DNA of 64,000 nucleotides, taken from NCBI GenBank assembly GCA_027491085.1, contig JAIXWW010000011.1, forward strand, positions 369,151 through 433,150. Direction: 5' to 3'. A program made the translations under genes and the position numbers. The notes under the pieces were generated by a model, which saw only the letters and a program-made list of their open reading frames with translations, was not told where the DNA came from and did not search any database. This DNA comes from Bacteroidota bacterium (GTDB lineage Bacteria > Bacteroidota > Bacteroidia > UKL13-3). Positions 54,411 through 62,525 of the stretch are shown here, in pieces. The stretch's first letter is position 1; each line of letters opens with the position of its first letter.

Positions 54411-55310
54411 TTAGTAAGTTAAAACCAAATACCAAAATAGTGTAGTTACAAATGCTGCTAAAATAGTAATGCCTGTTGCTATATTTACCACTTTGGTATT
54501 TAAATGGTATTCATCGGCCACCACAGATGCAGTTAACAAGGTTGGCATAGCTGCTTCGAATACAGCAATATTACTAGGCATACCTTTTATATTTAATACA
54601 TACACTATTACTAAAACCAAAGCTGGTGCCAGTATTAATTTATAACTAAGTATAGATAAAATAGCTTTCCAATCATTTTTTAAACCTGATAGTTTTAACT
54701 GCAAACCAATGGAAAATAAAGCCAAAGGAGCAACCGTACCTGCAAGTTTATCAAATAAAGGCGTAAAAGGCTCTAAATCCATAAAATGAGGCAATATAAA
54801 AGCCAATAAACAACCCCACAGAGGTGGGAAAGAAGCCATTTTTTTTAAGACCAAATTAGTGGTTAAAGTATGTTTGTCTGAATGGTTTATGGCCATGGCT
54901 ATTCCAACAGTGGAAAGCAATACAAAAGTAACTTGATCACATATTACAGCTATACTAATTTGTGCTTCGCCAAAATAAGCCGTAATTAATGGAAAACCTA
55001 CAAACGAAGTATTGCTTAAACCGGTACATAAATACAAAGCGCCAATAGTTGCTTTTGATAAATTTCTTTGATAGGTAATTATTTTTACAAAAGCATAAGC
55101 CCCTATCCAAACCAATATGGGACCAATAACCGGAACCAACATGGTATAGTTCCAATTTATTTGAGGAATATACTTAAGCGAAACAGCAGGCAAAGCCACA
55201 TAAATAATCCATGCATTAATACCTTTATGCGACTGAGGAGGCAATAGTTTTTTATAGTTAAAAATATAACCTACTAAAATACAAATGGCTATTAATACAA
55301 ATGATATCAT
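54411..55310 (-). CDS. AEC (auxin efflux carrier) family transporter
   Basis: 299 residues with eight to ten membrane helices. The N-terminus SFVLIAICILVGYIFNYKKLLPPQSHKGINAWIIYVALPAVSLKYIP and GLSNTSFVGFPLITAYFGEAQ are the AEC signature, as is the C-terminal AAMPTLLTASVVADEYHLN. Bacterial AEC proteins move organic acids such as malate or malonate. Its position beside acs, a porin and an MHS transporter suggests a carboxylate substrate. Divergent from the InsA-like gene; the shared 167-nt gap carries the operator candidate and an inverted TTGAA/TTCAA (55384-55398). Confidence 0.88.
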   Translation of the reverse strand: MISFVLIAICILVGYIFNYKKLLPPQSHKGINAWIIYVALPAVSLKYIPQINWNYTMLVPVIGPILVWIGAYAFVKIITYQRNLSKATIGALYLCTGLSNTSFVGFPLITAYFGEAQISIAVICDQVTFVLLSTVGIAMAINHSDKHTLTTNLVLKKMASFPPLWGCLLAFILPHFMDLEPFTPLFDKLAGTVAPLALFSIGLQLKLSGLKNDWKAILSILSYKLILAPALVLVIVYVLNIKGMPSNIAVFEAAMPTLLTASVVADEYHLNTKVVNIATGITILAAFVTTLFWYLVLTY

Positions 55311-55416
55311 GAATATATGTTACGCCAATTATAAATAAATTTTGTTAAGTTTTACGGATGTCATTATTATAAACTAAATTTTTTGAATGTATTGTTCAAT
55401 ATATATTAATTCTCCA

Positions 55417-55438
55417 TTTCTTGCTAATTTAGTATATT
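55417..55438. promoter_or_regulatory. Candidate operator between the AEC and InsA-like genes
   Basis: Matches the acs upstream element at 21 of 22 positions. It is followed by GCTAAATATATATA, a partial direct repeat of its GCTAATTTAGTATAT. It lies 107 nt before the AEC start and 40 nt before the InsA-like start. Confidence 0.55.
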
Positions 55439-55477
55439 TATGCTAAATATATATAGTTAAGTTTTTATATTTACCAT

Positions 55478-55903
55478 ATGGAAACAATCAATTGCCCCAA
55501 ATGTAAAAACGAAAACATTAACAAAAGTGGCTTTGTTAAAGGCCGTCAACGCTTTTTGTGTAAAGATTGCAATTACTTTTTTTCAGTAATGAAAGAAGGT
55601 AAAAACATAGATAATTATTATGTTATAAAAGCTTTGCAACTATATATTGAAGGTGTAAGTTTACGAGAAATTGAAAGATTAATTGGTGTGAGTCATGTAT
55701 CGGTTATGAACTGGGTTAAAAAATTTAATTTAAAAGCTCCAGAAAATAACGACTACCATCCAACTTATAAAGTAATGCGCCATGACGAGCTAATTAGCTA
55801 CATGAGCAATAGAGAGAATACAAAAAATACAGGTATGATTATTACTGAACTGGGTGATAAATACATGCTTATAAAATGGGAAAGATTAAAAGGAAAAAAA
55901 TAA
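55478..55903 (+). CDS. IS1 InsA-like zinc-finger/HTH protein, probably domesticated
   Basis: 141 residues. The N-terminus is a CxxC-type zinc finger, INCPKCKNENINKSG ... RFLCKDCNYFF (Cys pairs about 6/9 and 29/32), followed by a helix-turn-helix (LYIEGVSLREIERLIGVSHVSVMNWVKKF), as in IS1 InsA. No InsB (DDE) catalytic part follows; the C-terminus (MRHDELISYMSNRENTKNTGMIITELGDKYMLIKW) is different and looks like a small folded domain. No terminal inverted repeats were seen. I infer a DNA-binding regulator derived from a transposase. It is divergent from the AEC gene and precedes a porin/MFS operon. Confidence 0.75.
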   Translation: METINCPKCKNENINKSGFVKGRQRFLCKDCNYFFSVMKEGKNIDNYYVIKALQLYIEGVSLREIERLIGVSHVSVMNWVKKFNLKAPENNDYHPTYKVMRHDELISYMSNRENTKNTGMIITELGDKYMLIKWERLKGKK

Positions 55904-55996
55904 CACCAACTATACCATTTTACAACAAAATAGATATTACCATAAAGTATAGGAATATGTTAGGATGTTTGTTCTACGATAAACAAATAAAAACGT

Positions 55997-57418
55997 ATGA
56001 AAAAAATTACACATGCTATCTTTTTAATTGCTTTAGTGTTGGCCTCAAAAGCAGGCCTTAAAGCTCAAGGAACCGACAATTATGGTGCGGGTTTAAAATT
56101 TAATTTAGACTCAACTGGAAAAAAATTTGTTAGAATGCTTACTTGGCATCAAGTATGGGTTAGGCATAACGAAAATAACCCTAGCTCAACTGTTAATGGT
56201 GAAGCTAGCAGCAGCCAATGGGATATGAGTTTACGTAGATCTCGTTTTTTGATGTATGCTCAAATTAATCCGAACTTCTTAATATTAACCCATTTTGGTA
56301 TTAATAATTCAAACCAAGTAAGCGGTGGAGCAAATGGTCAAGGTGCTACAGGAACTGACGGTAAAAAACCTCAACTATTTTTACATGATGCTTGGGTTGA
56401 ACACAGAGTATTTAAAGATAATTTAAGTATTGGAGCAGGTTTGCATTATTGGCAAGGACCCTCAAGATTGAGTTCAGCTTCTACTTTAAACTTTTTAGGA
56501 ATAGACGCTCCTATTTTTAATTGGCAAAACATAGATGCGACTGATCAATTTGCACGTCAATTTGGAATTTTTGCAAAAGGCAAACTTTTAAAAAGCAAAA
56601 GAATTGATTACCGCATGAGTGTTAATTTTCCATATGCTTTAGCCAAAGGAATTGCACTTACTACTTTAGACACTACAGCTGCTAAAAACAATGTTCAAAT
56701 TGCAAATTATAAAGGAGGCGGACAGCCACAAAATGCTTACCAAGGTTATTTCCAATACCAGTTTTTTGATATAGAAAGCAACTTATTACCATTTAATGTT
56801 GGAACCTATTTAGGCACTAAAAAAGTATTTAACCTTGGTGTTGGAGCTTATTACCAACCTGATGCTATGTGGAGTGCCAAACAAAACACCACCACAGGTA
56901 AATGGGACACTGCTTTGCACAAGCAGCTATTTGTTACAGCAGATGTATTTTTAGATATGCCTTTAAAATTTAAAAACATGGCAGTTACTTTTTATGGTGC
57001 TTATAATTACTTTAATATGGGACCAAATTATGTACGAAATATTGGTATTGACAACCCAACTAATGGAACCATAGCAAGCCAAGTAGCATACAATGGTGGC
57101 GGAAATACCATGCCAACCACAGGAACAGGAAATATTTATTATGCTCAAGCAGGTTTGTTATTACCTAAATCAAAAACATTGGGTAAATTTCAACCTTATG
57201 GAGCCATTACTGTATCGCAATTTGAAAGATTAAAGGACAATGTAGTTACTCCAGACATGGGTATTAATTGGTACTTAAATGGTCATTCAGCAAAAATGAC
57301 TTTAAATTACAGAATGCGCCCGGTGTATAAATTTAACGACCCAACTCAAAGATTTAAGGATGTAATTTTTGATACATACAAAGGCGAATTAACTATTCAA
57401 TTCCAAATTTATTTATAA
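55997..57418 (+). CDS. Outer-membrane porin
   Basis: 473 residues: signal peptide (MKKITHAIFLIALVLASKAGLKAQ), then a barrel of many amphipathic strands (MLTWHQVWVRHNENNPSS, SLRRSRFLMYAQINPNFLILTHFGINN, LFLHDAWVEHRVFKDNLSIGAGLHYW, PYGAITVSQFERL) and a closing strand LTIQFQIYL with terminal aromatic/hydrophobic residues. It resembles Bacteroidota porins found beside MFS carboxylate transporters. It should admit the substrate across the outer membrane. The MFS gene follows after 21 nt. Confidence 0.82.
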   Translation: MKKITHAIFLIALVLASKAGLKAQGTDNYGAGLKFNLDSTGKKFVRMLTWHQVWVRHNENNPSSTVNGEASSSQWDMSLRRSRFLMYAQINPNFLILTHFGINNSNQVSGGANGQGATGTDGKKPQLFLHDAWVEHRVFKDNLSIGAGLHYWQGPSRLSSASTLNFLGIDAPIFNWQNIDATDQFARQFGIFAKGKLLKSKRIDYRMSVNFPYALAKGIALTTLDTTAAKNNVQIANYKGGGQPQNAYQGYFQYQFFDIESNLLPFNVGTYLGTKKVFNLGVGAYYQPDAMWSAKQNTTTGKWDTALHKQLFVTADVFLDMPLKFKNMAVTFYGAYNYFNMGPNYVRNIGIDNPTNGTIASQVAYNGGGNTMPTTGTGNIYYAQAGLLLPKSKTLGKFQPYGAITVSQFERLKDNVVTPDMGINWYLNGHSAKMTLNYRMRPVYKFNDPTQRFKDVIFDTYKGELTIQFQIYL

Positions 57419-57439
57419 TAAAAACAAAATCATATATTC

Positions 57440-58969
57440 ATGGAAAACAAAGACAACAAACAAAGTATTGTACAAGTAATTGGGGCCTCTTCGTTAGGAA
57501 CCTTAATTGAGTGGTACGATTTTTACATTTTTGGAAGTTTAGCCGTAATCATTGGCAAGCAACTATTCCCTTCCGATGCAGGAGCATCAGCATTAATTAA
57601 CACTTTAGCCATTTTTGCTGCTGGATTTATTGTGCGTCCTTTTGGTGCATTGGTATTTGGTCGTTTAGGCGATTTAATTGGCCGTAAATCAACATTCTTA
57701 CTTACATTGGTATTGATGGGTGGTTCTACTTTTTTAATTGGTTTAATACCATCGTATGCCACTATTGGTTATGCTGCTCCTATTCTAGTATTAATACTCA
57801 GGTTAATTCAAGGTTTGGCATTAGGAGGCGAATATGGTGGAGCTGCCACTTATGTAGCCGAACATGCTCCTGCTGGAAAACGTGGATTTTTTACCAGTTG
57901 GATTCAAACAACTGCTACCTTAGGTTTATTTTTATCAATTGGTGTAATTGTAGCAACTAAAAACCTAATTGGTGCAGAAGCATTTGCCGATTGGGGCTGG
58001 AGAATTCCTTTCTTAATATCTATTTTATTGGTAGTAGTTTCAATATACATCCGTATGAAAATGCACGAATCACCTATGTTTAGTAAATTGAAAAAAGAAG
58101 GCAATATTTCTAAAAATCCTTTAAAAGAAAGTTTTAGTAATAAAGCTAATTTCAAAATGGTGTTACTTGCTTTGTTTGGTGCTACTATGGGACAAGGTGT
58201 AATTTGGTACACAGGTCAATTCTACGCACAATCATTCTTAGAAAATACAGTAATGTTAGACTTTAACGAGTCGCGCTATATTATACTTTGGGCCATTTTA
58301 TTTGCTACACCTTTCTTTGTAGTATTTGGAAGTTGGAGTGATAAAGTAGGAAGAAAATGGATTATGTTAGCAGGTATGTTTTTAGGCATAGTGTGTTACA
58401 GACCTATTTATCAAAAATTCTTGGATAAAACCAATGTAGCCGAGTTCCAAAAAACAGAGTTGAATACTGCTGCTGAGCCTACCATTAAAAAAGATGCTGT
58501 GGCTGGAACAATGGATACTTTGGTAAAAACTACTACTTTAAAAACATTAAAAGATGGTGCTACTTTTAAAGAAGTTACCACTGATACAGTTTATGCAGAT
58601 GCTACAAAAACTATAGGCCACGCTAAAACAAAATACATTGACAAAACATTATCGAATAGTGACTTTTGGGTATTTGTGTTCTTAGTATTTATTCAAATTA
58701 TATTTGTTACCATGGTTTATGGACCAATAGCTGCTTTCTTAGTTGAACTGTTCCCAACTAAAATTCGCTATACTTCTATGTCGTTACCTTACCATATTGG
58801 TAATGGAGTGTTTGGAGGATTGGTACCATTTATAGCTACATTAATAGCAAGCTTTAGTGGATCCACACCATTATCTGGTTTATGGTATCCAATAGGTGTA
58901 GCTATTGCTTCACTAATAATTGGTGCAGTATATATAAATAATAAAGTGGACGAAAACGTTAACGACTAA
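57440..58969 (+). CDS. MFS transporter, metabolite:H+ symporter (MHS) type, with long TM9-TM10 insert
   Basis: 509 residues, about 80 longer than typical MHS members. TM1 region: SSLGTLIEWYDFYIFGSLA; motif A between TM2 and TM3: FGRLGDLIGRKSTFL; IQGLALGGEYGGAATYVAEHAP; the second motif A is WSDKVGRKWIM between TM8 and TM9. After TM9 (about 310-330) comes a hydrophilic Thr/Lys/Asp-rich stretch of about 85 residues (YQKFLDKTNVAEFQ ... AKTKYIDKT), predicted periplasmic, before TM10. MHS proteins (ProP, KgtP, ShiA) co-transport solutes and protons; a mono- or dicarboxylate is likely here. Operon with the porin and a small membrane protein. Confidence 0.9.
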   Translation: MENKDNKQSIVQVIGASSLGTLIEWYDFYIFGSLAVIIGKQLFPSDAGASALINTLAIFAAGFIVRPFGALVFGRLGDLIGRKSTFLLTLVLMGGSTFLIGLIPSYATIGYAAPILVLILRLIQGLALGGEYGGAATYVAEHAPAGKRGFFTSWIQTTATLGLFLSIGVIVATKNLIGAEAFADWGWRIPFLISILLVVVSIYIRMKMHESPMFSKLKKEGNISKNPLKESFSNKANFKMVLLALFGATMGQGVIWYTGQFYAQSFLENTVMLDFNESRYIILWAILFATPFFVVFGSWSDKVGRKWIMLAGMFLGIVCYRPIYQKFLDKTNVAEFQKTELNTAAEPTIKKDAVAGTMDTLVKTTTLKTLKDGATFKEVTTDTVYADATKTIGHAKTKYIDKTLSNSDFWVFVFLVFIQIIFVTMVYGPIAAFLVELFPTKIRYTSMSLPYHIGNGVFGGLVPFIATLIASFSGSTPLSGLWYPIGVAIASLIIGAVYINNKVDENVND

Positions 58970-58991
58970 TTTAAAACAAAAGAAAAAAATT

Positions 58992-59243
58992 ATGAATGCA
59001 ATAAAAAAATTAGTAGGCGCTTTACTAATAGTATTAGCTCCCGTATTAGTAATATTTATGTTTATGCAAGCTAGCGATAAAATAGGCAAAGCTGCAGAAG
59101 GAATTGCTAAAACAAATACCCTTTTACAATGGTCAATTATTTTGATTATATTTATTCCAATATGCGTAGGCTTGGCCATATTTGGTTTGTATGGCGTTAA
59201 GGGCGAATACGACCAATTGCCAACGAGCTCTGATGAATTATAA
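58992..59243 (+). CDS. Small two-helix membrane protein
   Basis: 83 residues with two membrane helices (IKKLVGALLIVLAPVLVIFMF and LQWSIILIIFIPICVGLAIFGLYG), a basic start, a short loop (QASDKIGKAAEGIAKTNT) and an acidic tail. No named family is certain. It begins 22 nt after the MFS gene and precedes the operon terminator, so it may be an accessory subunit of the transporter. Confidence 0.75.
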   Translation: MNAIKKLVGALLIVLAPVLVIFMFMQASDKIGKAAEGIAKTNTLLQWSIILIIFIPICVGLAIFGLYGVKGEYDQLPTSSDEL

Positions 59244-59263
59244 TTAATAATTTCAGAAATAAA

Positions 59264-59299
59264 AAGCCGCATTGTATATTAACAATGCGGCTTTTTTTA
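59264..59299 (+). terminator. Terminator of the porin-MFS operon
   Basis: AAGCCGCATTGT (59264-59275) pairs with ACAATGCGGCTT (59282-59293), followed by T. Confidence 0.9.
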
Positions 59300-59414
59300 T
59301 AAATAAGAAAGTAAAACCAATTATATATTTAACACAATAGGGATAATAATAAAAGTTTTGTAAAAACATCAAAACAGCCAAATTATCAAAAAATAAATTG
59401 ACTATTATACAATT

Positions 59415-61379
59415 TTATCTAGTCGGTAATTCAAAAGTAAATATGGTGCCTTGTCCTTTTTCGCTTTCGGCATAAATAGTTCCTTTATTTTGCTTTATAA
59501 AATCGTGGCAAAGCATTAAACCCAAACCTGTTCCTTTTTCGTTAGCAGTGCCTTGCGTACTTGGGTTTTTATGTTGGGTAAAAAGTTTGTTTAATTTATC
59601 TTTATCTATTCCAATTCCGTTATCAATAACTGATACTTTTGTAATATCATTTTCATTTATACTTGCTATACTTACCTCTCCCCCATCGTTGGTAAATTTA
59701 ATAGCATTTACTATCAAATTACGCAGCACCAAATTGATGGTATTACTATCTGCAAAAATTGTATCTTCAGTATTGCATAAGTTAACTAAATTAATATTTT
59801 TTTGATGAGCCAAACTGGCTGCTAAAGCAATATTTTTATCAACCAACTCTACTACATTTAATGGTTCAAAAACCAATGGCATGCCTTTTATTTGCGCAGC
59901 AGCCCATACCAATAAGTTCTCTAATAAATCAATATTATTTTCGACCGATGAAGCAATTTGCCTAGTAAGTTCTTCTGTATTCTCAGGCTTGTATTTTTTA
60001 TTACTCATCAAGTCAAAATACAATTTCATGGTAGTTAAATTATTGCGCAAATCGTGACTGATAATACTAAAAAATCTATCCTTAACATTGTTTAATCTGC
60101 CTAGTTCTTCTGTTTGAATTTCTAAGGTTTTATTTTGATTAGCCAATGATTTACTAATACGTTTGTTATTGATAAAAAAATAGAAAAATACTATTGCCAA
60201 AAGCACAAATAATCCAACTATGGCCAAAAGCATATTCCTGAGTTGTTTTTCTTTTACCAATTGCGCTTGACTTAACTCTTCATTTTGTTTCAGCAAGCTC
60301 AATTGTTGTTGTGCTTTTTCTTTATCGTAAATCAATTGAGTATTGGTTACGCTGGCTAAAATAGAGTCGTTGAACAATGAATCTTTTATTTGATTACTCA
60401 ATAACGAAAATGTTTTAGAAGCAAAACCTTGGTTCTTTGATTTTGAAATAATGGCCAAACCTTCATAAGCTTCTTTCAACTCAAAACGTTGGTTTAACAA
60501 CTTGGCTTTTTGTAAAGCTTGTTTGTAGTTTTGCTCCGCAACTCCATAATTATTGAGCATTAACTCGGTATTTCCTAAGCCTAATGAAATGCTTGTTTCC
60601 AACACATCTGAATTGGCTTGTTTTGAAATATTGTACGACATTTGATAAAATGTCAAAGCACGCTTATAGTCCATTTGCGCGTAATAAAGTTTGGCTATAT
60701 TTTGGTAAGTAATGGCCTCACCTGCTTTATTACCAATGCTTTTATAAATGCTCAATGCTTTGTTGTAATAAACTTCGGACAACTTATACTTTTTTTGCAA
60801 AGCATAAATTTTACCAATATTTTCATATACCGTTAAAGTTCTAAAAGTATTCTTATTGTTCTCAAAAATTTGAGCAGCTTTTAAGTTAAACTCTATGGCT
60901 TTGGTAAAACTATTTTGTCTTTCGTAAATACTTGATATGAGCACATAAACATTTATCAATTCATTAGGTAAGTTTAATGCTTCAAATATTTTTAGTGCTT
61001 CTAAACTTAATTTGATGGCATTGGGTAAATTACCAAGGGCATAATTACAATCGCCAAGTGCGTAGTAAATTTGTGCTTTGGCTTTATTGTTTTCAGTAGT
61101 TAATTCTAAAGCCTTTTGATAATTGGCTATGGCCAAACCAAAATTAGCCGATAAGTAATAATAAGCTCCTAAAGTTCTGTAAGCTTTAACTTTTAAAGAA
61201 ATATTGTTGGAATTTTCGGTTAAAGCAACTGCCTTCTTACTTAGTTCAAGCGCTTTAATTATATTTTGTGTGCCTAATTTATTGGCAGCATCTATTAAAC
61301 TATCAACTCCATTTGTAGCATCCTGGCAAAAAACATTGCCAACCAAAAACATAAAAACAAATAGATAGATATAACGCAT
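59415..61379 (-). CDS. TPR-type sensor histidine kinase
   Basis: 654 residues: signal peptide (MRYIYLFVFMFLVGNVFC), about eight tetratricopeptide repeats (about 35-330, with YYALGDCNYALGNLPNAIK-like units), a coiled coil, one membrane segment (about 378-402), HisKA with the phospho-acceptor His in FFSIISHDLRNNLTTMK (about residue 442) and HATPase_c (LRNLIVNAIKFTNDGGEVS, DNGIGIDKDKL, NEKGTGLGLMLCHDF). Periplasmic TPRs likely sense a ligand or protein. No response regulator is adjacent, as with the kinase at 1-1500. Confidence 0.94.
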   Translation of the reverse strand: MRYIYLFVFMFLVGNVFCQDATNGVDSLIDAANKLGTQNIIKALELSKKAVALTENSNNISLKVKAYRTLGAYYYLSANFGLAIANYQKALELTTENNKAKAQIYYALGDCNYALGNLPNAIKLSLEALKIFEALNLPNELINVYVLISSIYERQNSFTKAIEFNLKAAQIFENNKNTFRTLTVYENIGKIYALQKKYKLSEVYYNKALSIYKSIGNKAGEAITYQNIAKLYYAQMDYKRALTFYQMSYNISKQANSDVLETSISLGLGNTELMLNNYGVAEQNYKQALQKAKLLNQRFELKEAYEGLAIISKSKNQGFASKTFSLLSNQIKDSLFNDSILASVTNTQLIYDKEKAQQQLSLLKQNEELSQAQLVKEKQLRNMLLAIVGLFVLLAIVFFYFFINNKRISKSLANQNKTLEIQTEELGRLNNVKDRFFSIISHDLRNNLTTMKLYFDLMSNKKYKPENTEELTRQIASSVENNIDLLENLLVWAAAQIKGMPLVFEPLNVVELVDKNIALAASLAHQKNINLVNLCNTEDTIFADSNTINLVLRNLIVNAIKFTNDGGEVSIASINENDITKVSVIDNGIGIDKDKLNKLFTQHKNPSTQGTANEKGTGLGLMLCHDFIKQNKGTIYAESEKGQGTIFTFELPTR

Positions 61380-61501
61380 GAAAAAAGTTTATAAAGGCAA
61401 ATCTAAAATAAAACTACTAAGTTTTTTCTTAAAATGAAACAATGTAAAAAACTATACTAAAAGTTAGTGGAGCGCTTTATGGATTTATAATGAAATGTAG
61501 T

Positions 61502-61593
61502 TTCCGATAGCTATCGGAATCTGACACGGGCTAATTGGAATGAGTTACAAACTCTTTCCCATTTACTAATTCGTAGTCCGATAGCTATCGGAC
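61502..61593. repeat. Pair of 18-bp palindromes with identical core
   Basis: TTCCGATAGCTATCGGAA (61502-61519) and GTCCGATAGCTATCGGAC (61576-61593) share the core CCGATAGCTATCGG and lie 74 bp apart, start to start. Between them is a small hairpin GAGTT/AACTC. TTCGTAGTC (61570) and GACTACGAA (61620) form a further inverted repeat around the second. This looks like a dispersed intergenic element. The rest of the gap 61380-61658 shows no gene. Confidence 0.75.
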
Positions 61594-61658
61594 AACAACG
61601 CTGAAGCCTAGCACACAAGACTACGAAAAGTAAGGTGATTAAGGTTTTTCAAAAGTTT

Positions 61659-62294
61659 TCATAATATTATCCATTTAGTATTGTTAATTAAATCCTCGAA
61701 ATATAATAAACCACATTTTTGATTAAAATATGTTATTGCTGTGTTTTGATTACCGTTATTTAATGTCACCCTTGTAACTTTTGTAAAAGGTTTATTTAAT
61801 AAGATAATTGATTCTACATATGTAGGAGATCTCGTTTCATTTAAATTAAAATCATTAATGCTAGTTGCAAAATCATTAAATCTTACTTCAATCAATTGGA
61901 GAACTTCGTAATCTTTCAATACATGCCTTACATCAAAACTCCCAACCCCTTTTATAGTGGTATAAGTATTATGCAAGGTTTGGTAACAATTGGCTTTTTC
62001 TTTTGGGCAGTTGGGGTTACTGTTGTCATCTTCACAATACCAAGTAGTATCTGTTTTAGTTTTTACAAAGGTTAACGTATCACTTTTGTTACTGGCAAAA
62101 CTTATGGTATCAAAAGCTTTATTGGTAAAATAGGGTGTTTGGCTTATTACATTTTCACTGATTGTTTGGTAGTTGGTGGTATATTTTGGACAGCCTCCAC
62201 CTGTATGGTCTGTTTCGCAGCTTTGCATTAGTGTAATACTAAGTAAAATTATAATTAATGTTTTCAGAATAAGTAGTTTTAAAATGTTTAACAA
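61659..62294 (-). CDS. Probable lipoprotein of unknown function
   Basis: 211 residues with a hydrophobic signal ending LMQSC (Cys about 26), then TDHTGGGCPKYTTNYQT and a Cys-containing region (CEDDNSNPNCPKEKANC). The rest is beta-rich. No domain is recognised. It lies between the palindrome pair and the kbl gene, is divergent from kbl, and shows no operon partner. Confidence 0.6.
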   Translation of the reverse strand: MLNILKLLILKTLIIILLSITLMQSCETDHTGGGCPKYTTNYQTISENVISQTPYFTNKAFDTISFASNKSDTLTFVKTKTDTTWYCEDDNSNPNCPKEKANCYQTLHNTYTTIKGVGSFDVRHVLKDYEVLQLIEVRFNDFATSINDFNLNETRSPTYVESIILLNKPFTKVTRVTLNNGNQNTAITYFNQKCGLLYFEDLINNTKWIIL

Positions 62295-62525
62295 ATATGG
62301 TTTTTATTTTATAATTAAGCTAATATGAATAAAACTACTATGCTAGGAGTTGACTCAGCACTCCTAAAATTTAAAATGAATGTAATATAGGTATCAGACT
62401 GCCATACTAACAAGATTACGAACGGAAGTGAGAAGTAATTTCAAAGTACTTTATAATCTGATAAAAATTAAACATTACCATGTAAATGGTATTTGTATTT
62501 AATTCGCATAAAATTTTTAAAAACC

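Noticed and set aside
55478..55903. Complete IS1-type insertion sequence
   Set aside because: Only an InsA-like N-terminus is present; there is no catalytic domain, and terminal inverted repeats or target duplications were not seen.
62391..62463. Small RNA or MITE remnant between the lipoprotein and kbl genes
   Set aside because: TATCAGA and TCTGATA form a weak inverted repeat 58 nt apart, but neither promoter, terminator nor a second copy was seen.
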